Both the position numbers and the translations under genes were made by a program. Below are positions 11,118-23,132 of a stretch of DNA of 64,000 nucleotides, piece after piece (the first letter of the stretch is position 1; the number at the start of each line of letters is the position of its first letter). The DNA is taken from NCBI GenBank assembly GCA_025618425.1, contig CM046850.1, positions 225,570 to 289,569 on the forward strand, in the 5' to 3' direction. Below the pieces are notes generated by a model. That model saw only the letters and a program-made list of their open reading frames with translations. It made no database searches and had not been told where the DNA came from. This DNA comes from Heliocidaris tuberculata. Its lineage: Eukaryota; Echinodermata; Echinoidea; Camarodonta; Echinometridae.

Positions 11118-11635
11118 GAGGGTATACATTTTCTTTTTCCAAAAAGAGTTTTGTAGACGTATCTACATCCTTGTAGGCTATGTAAGATTTTGATATGTGA
11201 AGCCATTTAATAATGAATCTACTATATCATTTTCACATTTTTCAATGTAAATTCCATATCCACACTTTATTGTTTGACTTATAGAATAATAAGACAAATA
11301 ATTCAACTTTTGCTCACATTCTTAACGAGTCAACAATTCCCCTCATCATCAGTCCAGTCATTGATACGTCTGATGGCTTTTTCATACCAAGATCTGAATA
11401 ATACAGATTTTTGACCCGAATTGGATGGAGCTATTTCTCCACAACATGCACAACGGATAAGTTACCCAATCATTTCCTTCTGCTCGACTCAATAAAGACA
11501 AAGCGTGAAAAACATCTTTCCAAAATGGATTAGCAACTTCATGAGATAATGTTGAAATTATTCATCACCAAACCCTATTGCAAATAGTGTTATTAAAAGT
11601 GACTGCATTAAATGGTTGAGATGAATACATATACC

Positions 11636-11802
11636 CACTGGCGTAGACAGGGGGGCACAAGGGGGCATGCCCCCTCCCCTATTCAGACCCTTAAAAAGGA
11701 GAGCGAAAAGGCTAGGGAAGCCATGGCTACGCGGTTGGATCCTTCACGTCTGGCCTCGCCCCCCCCCCCCCCCCCTATTGAAAAATCTTGGCTACACCAC
11801 TG
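11636..11802. mobile_element. hAT-type non-autonomous element, 167 bp
   Basis: Ends CACTGGCGTAGACAGG and CTTGGCTACACCACTG, flanked by the exact 8-bp target duplication CATATACC (11628-11635 and 11803-11810). It contains a long poly-C tract. 8-bp duplications and CAGTGGCG-like ends are typical of hAT elements. Confidence 0.85.
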
Positions 11803-12129
11803 CATATACCTAAACTCATTCTTCGAATCCATGTAAGACTCTCTTCTACATATGTGCCAACAACCTGTTTCCTACTAATTTTATCTGGCTTATTCTTCCA
11901 TATAGAATTAAAGAACGTAACTTTTATGATTTTCATTAAATTAGCTGAAGGAGCTGGAAATGGCCACTCACGGTGATGCGCAAAAAACTGGGATTCCCCT
12001 TACCACAGTGTTATATTTTCTCATAACATTTGTTGGCAGGCGCGTAGCCGGGGCGGTGGGGCGGTCGCCCCCCCCCCCCCCGAAAAACCTGCTCTTCCAG
12101 CGGGCCCTGCATAACGTAGTATGTTATTA

Positions 12130-12252
12130 TTACCCTTCCCCACTCTAATATGCCGAGCGCCTGGCTAGGAGGCAGAAGGTCCCATTTTTGAAATCTTTGG
12201 CATGACTCGTCCGGGGTTCGAACCCACGACCTCCCGTTCATGAGGCGGGCTC
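12130..12252 (-). mobile_element. tRNA-derived SINE fragment at the duplication junction
   Basis: On the minus strand: GCCCGCCTCATGAACGGGAGG, then GTGGGTTCGAACCCC (B box, 12213-12225) and GAGTCATGCCAAAGATTT. The A-box half is missing, cut where copy B of the segmental duplication begins. It is not a functional tRNA: no acceptor stem and no 5' half. Confidence 0.65.
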
Positions 12253-13388
12253 TCATTAATACTTTACAGATACTTCTATACCACGATAATCAAACACTGA
12301 AGAACTATTAAAAGAGAGTATAACTCGAATAGAAGTCTGCATATTTATGGAGCTTTTATAAACTGGTTCATAGAATTTTTTGTACGAGTTTTCCATTATG
12401 TATTAGTAATGCTCTGAACCGTAGAACTGACCTTCTTGAAGGAAAATGGGCTTGCATGATGGTTGAATTACAGAGAGGGAACACATCAGAGGCCACTTCT
12501 ATACAAACGGACAACAGACAAGTTATTCTATAATTTGTGAATGAGAGGACTACAGCAGCAAAAATAGTAAAAAATACATTGTATGTAACATGCACTGTAT
12601 GGTACATAGGCGATAATATAAGAGCAGAAGACAGCTAGAGCATCGAAATAACTAGTAAGATGATAATGTTGATGATGAGGGTGGTAGTGGTATTCGTTGT
12701 ATTCGTGGTATCGTGGTTGTGGTGGTATTCATGGTCTTCGTGGTGGTGGTAGCATTGATGGTGATGGTGATGGTATTGGTGGTATTGGTGGTGATGGTGT
12801 TGGTGGTTGTCGTGTTGACCCTGGAGATGTTGAAGTTCCGGTTCGATGGAATTAGGGTAGACTGGGATAATTGTGGCCTCCTTTTTCACTTTTTCGATAG
12901 CTGCATCAAATTCATAAGTGAAATAATAAATAATGATAATAAATGTTGAATATGTTACACCCCTGACTATGCAGAGGAACTATTTAGCTTTCAGTTCCAA
13001 AGCAATTTTTTTTCACAACTCTATCCATTCAAATTTTATTAACATAGTGTCAACGAGGTCATATTGGCGTGGTCGCGGCAGTTATGGCCACTATTGATTA
13101 TGACTGCATGATATCATAAATATAGGGACATTTCATTGTGGTAATCCGTAATCACATATGTAAGGTATTCCTTACAACCTTACAACAACCAGCATTCATT
13201 AAATCAATCATTGGTTCAACAAAATGGTTGAAATTTATAATGAATCATATTAATACACATATATCGTGCATTCACTGTGTCATAAAAAGTGGGTAGCCAT
13301 GCACATGATCCACTTTACACTGTTTATGCATATGGGGCCACAATAAGAGCGACATTTTCATTTAATCCCTCTGTATAGCTCTGCTATT

Positions 13389-13736
13389 CAGAGGCCAGCG
13401 TATGCCCACGTATCAAAATTTCTCTAACACGCTGGTATACCTGAACTATCGATGGTTTTTTTTTTTTTTTTTTTTTTTTTCAATGTTGGGCGTATACATA
13501 ACATATTAGTAACTTATATGGAACGTTTTGATAACTTATACCAACGAATGCGTAGCATTTGAAATTTATTCGACGACCTCGCCGTACTAGACGTATACCA
13601 GCGTGCTCCAGCGTGCTCTTAACTTATACAAAACTTACCCATAAGTTATTCGACGTCCGCCAGCGTATTCGCCAATTTTTTTTTTTAATGTCGGCATACG
13701 CTTGCTAAATCGCCAAGGTGTGACAGCTACTTAATT
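13389..13736. mobile_element. Candidate DNA element with CCAGCGTATGCC ends
   Basis: CCAGCGTATGCC near the left and GGCATACGCTTG near the right are inverted. Outside lie 18-bp direct repeats, CTGTATAGCTCTGCTATT (13371) and CTGTACAGCTCCGCTATT (13737). Inside are repeated CCAGCGTGCTC, AACTTATA and poly-T motifs. Present in copy B only. The class is not clear. Confidence 0.5.
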
Positions 13737-15644
13737 CTGTACAGCTCCGCTATTGAAAATATTCAGGTGAAAGTTTTTCTCTTGTGTTTCTCGTTTCATA
13801 TTGCTTCTGTTTTAACCCAAATCTCATCCTAATGATTTTAATTAATGACATCACACCCCAAAATGTAAAGTAGACTTGAACCAAAATCGGCAAAAAAAAC
13901 AACAACAAACAAACAAAGATTATTTGTTATGTACAATCCAGAAGACCCAAAGCTAGGGAACGGTTACGAGAAGGAGGAAGACAAGGAGAGCAACGAAAAG
14001 ATGCCGGCTGCGAAGTTCTCCGTCATCAAGGACGACAGTCAGGAGGGTGATGACGGGCTTGCGTCATCATGGGACAGGAAGAGGATCTACAAAAACCTTC
14101 TCCTGATCAGCAGCGCCTTCCTCTTCGTCTTCACAGCCTTCCAAGCACTGTCCAATCTTCAGAGTAGTATTAACTGTGATGCTGGTTTGGGTCTTGCCTC
14201 CCTTAGTACCATATATGCTACACTCATCGTATCAGGTGGGTTGGCTCGCGTGAAATGTTGAACTCTTTAATCCGACGTAATATGAAAGGCATCACTAAAT
14301 ATTAGCCATAGATGATAGTGATGATGATAATGATGGTGACGATAAAGATTTTTTCGGCCACCAAATCAACCATGCCATTCTCGTCTCAGTGCATGTTTTA
14401 TGATATAGACCAGTAAAGAGCCATTTTCACAGATATTGATTTAAAAAGCATTAGATATTATCATAATGGCTACTGAAACGACGGGAAAAGATGGTGTTAA
14501 TAACAGTTACTTATTAAATAATATTTTGTGAATTCATACTCGTGTGCTACACTGATGATGCTGTATGCAGGTTCATTCCCTCGCTAATAGTCCACCATCT
14601 TAATTTGATAGAAATGGACGTTTGTGGCGTGCAAGGTATGCTAATATTTTGTTAATTTATCCGTTATAGTCGAACCATTCTCTGATCATGCCGTTTCTAC
14701 TTGTTTTGTTTGATTACATTCATTGGGTAGCCATGTTGATTCCTTCGGTAATGATCCGCCATCTTGGATTAAAATGGACGTTGGTGGTGAGCGAGATATG
14801 CTACGCCCTCTTTACAGCAGCCAACTTTTACTCGTCTTGGGCTACCCTCATACCCGCTTCTGTCCTTCTTGGGCTTGGTGCCGCACCCCTATGGACCGCC
14901 AAGAGCACCTATCTCACCACGATTGCTGGCGCGTATTCCAAACTGACAGGTAATCATATAACCACCGTTTGTGGGCATTGTTTCTTCTTATTTATATTTG
15001 AATAATATGATCGGTAAAAAAATCAATAAAGAATGTAAATCCGACAAGATATGAATTTGACATAAAACAAACAAAACAAGTGATGTGTTCGAAGGCTATA
15101 ACATTACAGTTTCATAACCAAGTTGCCAATTAAACCCTGATTACAAAAACAAAATAAAACTTTATGATTGTTCATCCCATTTTTCTCAAACTCTCAGATT
15201 ATCTCTTATTTCTGCTTCTACATTGTTCTAATCAAAACAATTAATATTTGGAACGGAGTTGTCATTAAGTGATTAATAGCAATATTATATTATCGAATGA
15301 GTTTCAATCTTTCATACCTTTTTGATTTTCAGGGGAGACTGTTCCTTCGATCGTGTCTCGCTTTTGAGGTATCTTCTTCTTCATTTTCCAGTCATCTCAG
15401 ATTCTTGGAAACCTCATATCATCTCTGGTTTTCAGACAAGAAACATCCTTTGTAAATAGCACATATAAATGTGGTGCGCACGACTGTTACGTAGGTAAAT
15501 ATAGCAACAGTTACTGAAAACAACAACAATAGCAATAATGATAATAATAAGAATGATAATATTGATAATGATGATAATAATGATAAAAAATAATAAGAGG
15601 CCTAAAAATAATAATGATGATGATGCTACTAACAATAATATACA

Positions 15645-16785
15645 AATATATACTGTCATGAGAGGGTCTGGTTGGAAATATGGTACTCGAGGTGACGTGA
15701 ACCAAGACTATTTTCATGAGGGGCGCAGCCCCGAAGGAAAATGGTGGTCTTCACATCACCGACTGGAGGGTATCATATTTTAACTAGAGACTGAAGGACG
15801 CACGCCTGTAATTAGAGATCCAGTCATTTAGGGTAATCCCCAGTCGACCCGTACCAAAGATGATGTAATTGTTGAAAAAAATTCATATAAAATCAATGAT
15901 AAATATTTGAACACTTTTTTTCCATATGTACTTAAAGAGGGATAATTACTGGTTCAGATCAGTCCCATGAGAGAGCAGGAGTTGGTCCCATTGGGATTTT
16001 ATGGGGACTTTATTAGCAGCCCAAGAAACCTCATAACCACTGTAGCTCAGACCAGGTTTGTGGTTAGTCTAAGTTGCAGCCACTGTAGAGAGAAAAAATG
16101 CTGAAAAACACCCCCTTCATATTTTCAGGAAGTCAAGACAATTGTTTGAACTAGTCAAGACACAAGTTTTAATGGTGCCATTGCTATCACCTATTTTACA
16201 TGATTTTTTCATTTCTCATTTTTAACACATGAGCCTATGTGGAAATAATTACAAGCGTGCGCCCTCGAATGTAGGCAATATATATTTGGTTTATATCCGT
16301 CATCTTTGAACTAAAGCCTGAATCTACTCATCTACTTATGATCATCTGCACCGTAGGCATATGGTAGACAGCACACTTACGTACACAAAATAGTTTTGAA
16401 GAAGGGATGAATTTGCGCGGTTATTAAACGCGTAATGATGACTTTATCAAGCGCCCGTCCCTAAAACAATAGTATTAATATTCAGGGTCTTGACGTCAGA
16501 TATAACCCTCCGTGGCAATTTGCTCATTTGCATGAGTCTATATAGTCATGCTAGTGGGAATTGTATTTTGTCACATCACGCGCACTGGACCATTCAATTG
16601 CGCAGATTCATTTCATGACGGATATGATAATCATTATTATTGTTTTTACAATGTATGTACCACATGAATATATATTTGTCATATATTTGTTAAAAAACAT
16701 ATAGATTATTTTGTTGATTTATTAATTTGTATACTTATATTGAAAAGTTTGGAAATAAATGTCATTAAATTGAATTGAAGTGAAA
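15645..16785. mobile_element. 1.1-kb insertion in UNC93 copy B intron 3, class unknown
   Basis: Copy A runs directly from GATGCTACTAACAATAATA to TTCAGTTATCAAGTAACTGAC without it. The insert starts with an inverted pair (about 15667-15715 against 15737-15784) around GGGGCGCAGCCCC. It contains a block also present at window positions 1-140 (GGTGCCATTGCTA, GAGCCTATG(T/G)GGAAATAATTAC). It ends with an AT-rich, LINE-like tail (ATTAAATTGAATTGAAG). Confidence 0.6.
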
Positions 16786-17245
16786 TTTCTTGTGGTTCGC
16801 TTCAGTTATCAAGTAACTGACGGTTCCAAGTACTTTGGAACTTGTAAAGGAATAGCATTTTATTACGAGCCCGCACTTACAAAACACTCTCACTCCCCCC
16901 CCCCCCCCCCCCGCCCCTCCCCTACTCACGCCCCAACGCTCCAACTTTAGAGACGGGGGATGTTAATGGAACGTACTGTGATCCTCCCGATCAGAGCCTG
17001 ACCTACACTGTACTCAGCATCTATCTCGTCCCCGGAGTCATGGCCGTAATCATCGTAGCTGTCCTCGTCGACAACCTTGCAGCAAGTCGGAAGATTCGTG
17101 ATCAGGGAACCTTTGATTTATTCTTCGCGACGACACGGCTCATGAAGGATAAGAAGATGCTACTCATTATTCCTCTCACAATGTACAGTGGGTTGGAAAT
17201 GGCTTTCATCTCGGGCGAATTCACTAAGGTGTGTTTATAATAATG

Positions 17246-17340
17246 CTAGGATCTAACCCAGGACCTCTCTAATGACAGTAAAAAAATAAAAAAAAAATAA
17301 AAAAAAAAACCTCCACCATTATATCACAGCGCTGAAACTT
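17246..17340 (-). mobile_element. SINE head remnant (copy B)
   Basis: Minus strand: GCGCTGTGATATAATGGTGGAGG and AGGTCCTGGGTTAGATCCTAGC match the head of the SINE at 7190-7555. The body is deleted, so exon 4 is followed almost directly by the head. Confidence 0.6.
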
Positions 17341-19259
17341 TTTCTTGTCTTGAATGCGGAATATATATCATATTTGATAGTGTGAAACTTTTTGACTTTT
17401 ATTATGAAACAAGTTGTTCAAAAAGCCATTTACAGATTTGAAAGAAGCTACAGACAAGAATCTAATTATGATTAATTTCACGTATTATATGCCCGTTACT
17501 TGTTATTTGCACTAAAGAAGAAATAATGTAGCAACCGTTAAGAATCGGTAAAATTGATTTATGATATACCCGATGCTGAGCTTTTCAAAACAATGTTGTT
17601 ATTATTATTCACCTAAATCGTGATTCTAATGTAGATGGCACAAAAAACACGAATGATGAAAGAGAAGATAAGGAGATAATAGCATGAGCTGATAACCAAG
17701 TTCATTACTGATCCATTACTGTCAGATATCGGATTATTCTATATCTCTGTGTTTCTCCCCCCCCCCCCCCCCATCTCTCTCCCTCTGTATATCTCTCCCT
17801 ATCTCTGTCTTTCTCTTTCTCTTTCTCTATTCCCTTTCTTATCGCTTTTCTCTTTTAAATTTGCTACTGCCTTCACATTTTATTCCCCTCCTTTCCCTGC
17901 TCTATTTGAAAATATTTGCTTATTCTTTTATTTCGTTCTCGTTACCAACTTAACATCTCCATCCTTTCTCACCCACATTCTCCTATGCTCCTCGTTCACT
18001 CTTCTCATTCTGCTCTTCTTTCTTATTCTGATTTTTTAAATTACTTCTTCTTCCTCTTTCCTTCCTTTTCCTTGTCTTCCTGGTTATCCTCTTCCCTTCT
18101 ACCTCCTCTGCCTCAACTTCCTCCCATAATTTCTCATCCTTCTGTTATCCTCCTTTACTTCCACCTTCTCCCATTCTCCGCCATCTCGCCTCCCCTGGTC
18201 TTCTTCCTCCCTTCCTCCCCATCTCCCCTCCCATACTTCCTCCTCTCAATTATACTCCTCTTCAGTCTTAAGTTACTTGTAGCCTGGGCGTTGGCTGGGT
18301 AGGCTACATCATGATTTGTTACGGAGTAGCTGACGCCCTTTGCTCCGTCATATTCGGTCGCCTCGTCAAGTACACTGGTCAGATCCCATTCTTCTGCCTC
18401 GGTGCCCTCATCAATGTCTCACTCATCATTACTCTCTTCGTCTGGGAACCCTGTTATGACGACCTTCCCGTCTTCTTCGTTATCGCTGCGATGTGGGGAG
18501 TCGCAGATGCTGTCTGGCAAACACAGTTGAATGGTAATTACCAGATTTCTGATTGACCGGATAATTGATAGGAAGCGCTCCCTCTCAAGATTAGACATCA
18601 TTTGCTTTGGTCTATTTAGGAAAAAAAACAAAATTCTTGGCCCTGATTAACGATTCCTGTCATAGGCTTCATAATTTCACCTACCGTATCTTTCATTCCG
18701 TCTTTGACAGCTCCCCCCCCCCACAAAATAATAATAATAATAATAAAGTGATTTTTATATTGCGCATAATAATAGATTCTCTATGCGTTTTACAACAATC
18801 AATAATACAATATATTTCATGATTTATCAAAAGATTTATATATAATAGCACGTAGTAAATAACGCAGGTAGTTTAACAGAAATACATATCGTATACAATG
18901 ATAAAAACAAAAACATAAACAAAAACCTTCTTTTTCACACTTACTCTTTTACACACACATATATTCTTCCCCTTCTCTACTTATCTTGTTTCCCCGGTAT
19001 TTTCGCCGTCACTCTTCTCTCTTTTCTCGTTTTACAGTCCCCCCCCCCCCCCCCATTCCTCTCACTTTCTATTTCTTACCCAATTTTCCTCTCATTTTAG
19101 ATTTCGCACATGTCGACGGAGTAGGCCTACTTTAGTTTTGTTATATTATAGAAGATTATACAAGGGCATACACCTTCCAATATTACTGATTCCGTGTATA
19201 AAATCTCATCAGCGTTGCGGTTCTGCTGATCATTATTTCATAAGATAATAAATTAATTA

Positions 19260-20455
19260 TTATCTATTACTGTTATAATTAGTTTCTTAGACAATCGTTT
19301 GCAATGTGTAAAATATTATGGAGTATTATCTTCTTATAAAACAAATCATGCTGGTGTGCCTCAAGGCACGAAATTAGGACCCATATTGTTTTTGATTATG
19401 TTTAATGATGCATGTCTAAATGAAATATTACCACATTTAAATATGTGAATGACCTTACATTGGTAGAAAATCGTTTACTACAAACTCCATCAATATTGCA
19501 ATCTCACTTGAATGAATTAGTAAACTGGTCTTCTAATAATAACATGAAACTCAATCCCAATAAATGCAGTGTTATCAGAATTACAATTGTTAGAAACCCA
19601 CCTTTACCATGTTTACCTGAAGTATTATACATCGGTGATTCTTCTCTTAAATATGTTGAAACTGTAAAAATACTTGGTGTATATATTCAGTCGAACTTGA
19701 AATGGAATACTCAAACTGCAGATATTTTAAAAAGATGTAACAGAAAATCGTATATGTTTAGAATGGTCAAACAGTTATGTATAACCTCCCGATGTCTGAT
19801 CTCATACAAATTTATGTTGGGTATATTCGTCGAATCTTGGAATACTGTGTACCAGTTTTTAATGGTGGACTTACTATTAAACATGTAGGACGTTTAGAGG
19901 GAATACAGAAAAGAGTGTGTAAAATAGTTATTGGTACATATTACGTAGATTATGAAAATGCTCTTACAAAATGTGAATTACAACGGTTAGAAACTAGGCG
20001 AGAAAAACTATGTATTGAGTTTGCTAAATCTCTGTTAAATAGCACACAATGTAAAGACTGGTAACCAAAAAAGAAAAATTTCTTTAAGACATGTATCAAA
20101 TTTTGTACAGTTTAAATGCAAACCGGTTCGATTCAGAAAGAGTGCAATACCACATTTCATAGATCTACTCAATTCCCAGTAATGTTCATTATATTTCTCC
20201 TTAAAAATTTTACAGAAATAGAATTTTTTTTTTTATTTTATAATCTCTGTGTCAGTTTTAATTTCAGTCCAATTTTAAAATTCTGATTTGTATTCATGTT
20301 TTGTATTTACTTATTTTGTTATGTATATTGTCATTCTTATTTCATATGTTATTTCTATCCATGATCAATTTTTATGTATTTCTGCAATGTGAGCATGCTA
20401 ATTTCAGCCCTTGGGCTGCCAATCATGTATTGAATTTTAAATGAAATAAACCATT
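19260..20455 (+). mobile_element. CR1/L2-like LINE, 5'-truncated and decayed
   Basis: Reverse-transcriptase fragments in shifted frames: HAGVPQGTKLGPILFLIMFN (about 19350), FKYVNDLTLV (about 19436; the YVDD box has become YVND), NNMKLNPNKC, VKILGVYIQSNLKWNTQ, then after a frameshift RRILEYCVPVFNGGLTIKH and RLEGIQKRVCKIVIG (about 19820-20064). A 3' UTR follows, ending AAATGAAATAAACCATTACTAG (about 20455). The related, better preserved copy is at 35630-38143 on the other strand. It lies in UNC93 copy B intron 5 and is absent from copy A. Confidence 0.8.
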
Positions 20456-21169
20456 ACTAGAACTTGAACTAAACTTTACCCTGTATAATTGTTAAAAAGT
20501 AACAGTAGTAATGATAATATGTAATAAACTTTTCCCTCTTTTTACCCTTACTCATCCATGCAGTCCTTTATGGTTTACTCTTCCTTGACCAGCAGGAGCA
20601 GGCCTTTTCCAATTATCGTCTCTGGGAGTCCGTAGGTTTCACCGTGGCCTTTGCTTACAGTAACTTCCTCTGCGTCTGGATCAAACTCACCATCTTGGTG
20701 TGTGTCCTTGGGTTAGGAATGTTTGGTTATGCTGGTGTCGAGCTCATGGTGAGACGAAAACATCATGAAACACCGAGAGATTAGTTTTCCGGAAGAACGA
20801 CATCCAGAAGATTCGTGTACAGTTCTCTCTTGGATTATAAATACACATTACAAATCCTGGAACATCGTGAGATTAGGTTCCTGGAAGACCATGAAGATTC
20901 CTATATAATATACTGTTCGCTCTTTTTACAGTTATTCAAAAGATTTTTTTCAAACGTTTTAGCCTTCCATATGCTATTTCATTGAGTCAAATAAAACAAC
21001 GCTTTATATCTCAATGAAACTTATATATATATATTTCAAACTAAAATAAATCACAATATTTTTACATTTCTCTCATTTACATTTCTACAAGCAAAAGTTG
21101 AAGTGACTGCCATACCCGATATAGAATATATCTCTTATCCTAATAACGCTGTATTTTTTCTTCTTCTTC

Positions 21170-22362
21170 ATGGTAGTAACTATGGGAATTTTGTAATAAA
21201 CTTTTGTACAAACAATTGTTGCTATCATTTCCCTTCTTTTCAAAACCCAAAATTATATTTTCTAAATTATATTTCATCTGTTCTGAGAGCCTTCATGTAT
21301 TCATTTTGCTGTTTCATTCCAGATTGATTTACAGATTTCACATTCATGAAAGAAATGTACAATTTTCTTCCAACTCTTTTTTACAAAACGAACATTTTTC
21401 GTTACTGACTTTTCGTAACTGCTTTTTCAAGAAGAGAATTCTATTTACTATCTTATACTGAAATATCTCAAACCAATATCTGAATATCCGGAGTAAAACG
21501 AAATATCATTAAATGATATTTCTGCATTTTTAAACTTTCAGGAGTGTAATCTAAATGTCGTTTCCATTTCAAACATATTGAGGGTATACATTTTCATTTT
21601 CCAAGAAGAGTTTTGTAGACGTATCTACATCCTTGTAGGCTATGGACTTGTATTTTGATATGTGAAGGCATTAATGAATCTACTATATATATATTTTTTT
21701 TTTCATATTCCATATCCATACTTTATTGCTTGACTTATAGAATAATAACACAAATGATTCAACCAGGGGCGGATTCAGGATTTCGTATAAGGGGGGGGGG
21801 GGGCACACAAATGCAGGATTGTCAACTTTGGGAAACTGCTTGGAGGGAGACCCATATTTTTTGGGTCTCGCCAGCCCTCCAAAAGTCGCTCAGAAGGGGG
21901 GGGTGCCGACCCCCCCCCCCAAAAAAAAGAGGTTTTCTGGTCGAAAAGGGGGGGCACAATCGCAAATAGGAGGGGCACAATGCATTGTTTTCACTCAAAA
22001 GAGGGGGGGGGGCACGGGCCGGGATTGCCCCCCCCCCCCCACATCCGCCACTGATTCAACTTCAAGCCGCAGTTTTGCTCACAGTCCCATCCTCTTCAAT
22101 CAAGTCGCTGATACTTTTGATGCCTTTTTCATACCAAGATCTAAAAAATACAGATTTTTAACCAATTTGGATAGAGCTATTTCTCCACAATCTGCACAAC
22201 GGGTAAGTTAACAACCAGTCATTTCCCTTTGCTCGACTCAACAAAGACAAAGCGTGAAATGCAACTTTCAAAAAAATGGATTAGCAACTTTATGAGATAA
22301 TGTCGAAGAATACTCATCACCAAACCCTACTGCTAAAAATGACTGCATTAAATGATTACCAG
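21170..22362 (-). mobile_element. Tx1/L1-like LINE relic (copy B)
   Basis: Counterpart of the copy A relic, with the same TTCATGAAAGAAATGTACAAT and CTTTCAGGAGTGTAATC blocks. It is interrupted by the hAT-type element at 21764-22053. No useful ORF remains. Confidence 0.6.
21764..22053. mobile_element. hAT-type non-autonomous element (copy B only)
   Basis: Ends CAGGGGCGGATTCAGGATT and ACATCCGCCACTG. The flanks share ATTCAAC (21757-21763 and 22054-22060), a 7- to 8-bp duplication. Copy A has the single ATTCAACTTTTGCTCAC empty site (about 11306). The interior is dominated by G and C homopolymers. Confidence 0.85.
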
Positions 22363-22400
22363 TCAGACCCAACTCGGAAAACCGAGCACAGGTATATACT

Positions 22401-23099
22401 CCGAAAACCGTGTGTGGAGCAAGATGAATATAGAGCCTTCATCGTTCATTGCGCGGCCGTGTTATGGCAAAACAATATATCTACACGTGCCGTCTTTTCC
22501 AGTAATTCAAGTTTAAAACTTTAAGAAAGTACAGTCAAGATTGTAGCTTTGTTCAGTATTTCGTACTCTGACTGAGAATTGATAAATAGATCATTGTTAT
22601 GTACAATAAAAAATAATCTTACAAAAGTCCCATATATTTGAATAATTTGCATAAATTAAAACATACGTTGTTTTGCTGCATGCAGCTATGGCAGAACAAC
22701 GTATGTCTCAATCAATGACGGAGTTGCTACAGCAAAACAACGTATATCGTTGTGACGGCAAAATGGCGTAAGTCTACAAAGACATATATTTATGTCACCA
22801 GCTGTGGATAACGGTTATCGTTATCACATTTGCAGTTGTCTATGGAAATGTGTACATGTGTGCGACAAGGGGGATGTGGGTATACGTCCCCCACTTTTGA
22901 GGGAGGGGGATGGCCTGTAAAAAATATACCCCCACTCTCAAGGAAAATGATTTAAAAATTAATCAGTTATTGAGAATTTGTCAAACTTAAGATTAGTGAG
23001 TAATGAAAATTTCAGTTTTGGGATGTAAAAATGCCCAAATTTTCGAGCTCGCTCGCATAACACATGAAAATACATAATTATTTGAGGTGTTCGCTCGCG

Positions 23100-23132
<33 letters not shown>

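Larger units (their letters stand above)
10606..11980 (-). mobile_element. Tx1/L1-like LINE ORF2 C-terminal relic (copy A)
   Basis: Several frames on the minus strand read as the far C-terminus of an L1/Tx1-type ORF2: FNSIWKNKPDKISRKQ (about 11920), NPFWKDVF, SGQKSVLFRSWYEKAIRRINDW, KRRILFLNKQ (about 10895), then a zinc-knuckle-like region with CKKELEDIVHFFHECEICKSIW (about 10800). Stops and frameshifts are frequent. A hairpin MITE (10941-11117) and a hAT-type element (11636-11802) interrupt it. The duplication boundary falls inside this relic. Confidence 0.65.
13942..20784 (+). pseudogene. UNC93-like copy B with two in-frame stops
   Basis: Six exons match copy A in position, phase and splice sites: 13942-14235, 14731-14949, 15333-15494, 16951-17228, 18266-18533, 20564-20784. 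In exon 3 the conserved tryptophan codon (TTT TGG GGT in copy A) is TTT TGA GGT, a stop at 15365-15367. In exon 5 the second codon, TAT in copy A, is TAA at 18269-18271; no alternative AG nearby restores the frame. The exon 6 tail is also 12 codons shorter (HETPRD end). Other exons are open and strongly conserved, so loss is recent. A truncated product of TM1-4 or stop readthrough cannot be excluded from sequence alone. Introns hold a LINE piece and a 1.1-kb insertion. Confidence 0.85.
12252..22362 (+). repeat. Segmental duplication, copy B
   Basis: Head-to-tail partner of 1683-11617. B-specific differences are: a collapsed minisatellite; loss of the AGT array and the 4271-4607 MITE; an element at 13389-13736; an insertion at about 15645-16785; a CR1/L2-like LINE piece at about 19260-20455; and a hAT-type element at 21764-22053. 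Confidence 0.9.

Noticed and set aside
12205..12252. Possible tRNA gene (GGGTTCGAACCC)
   Set aside because: Only the T-arm-like half is present, with a SINE body after it and no acceptor stem.
17749..18302. Pro/Ser/Leu-rich frames before UNC93 copy B exon 5
   Set aside because: A polypyrimidine intron tract. I also tested whether an alternative acceptor here rescues the TAA in exon 5; the only nearby AG puts the exon out of frame.
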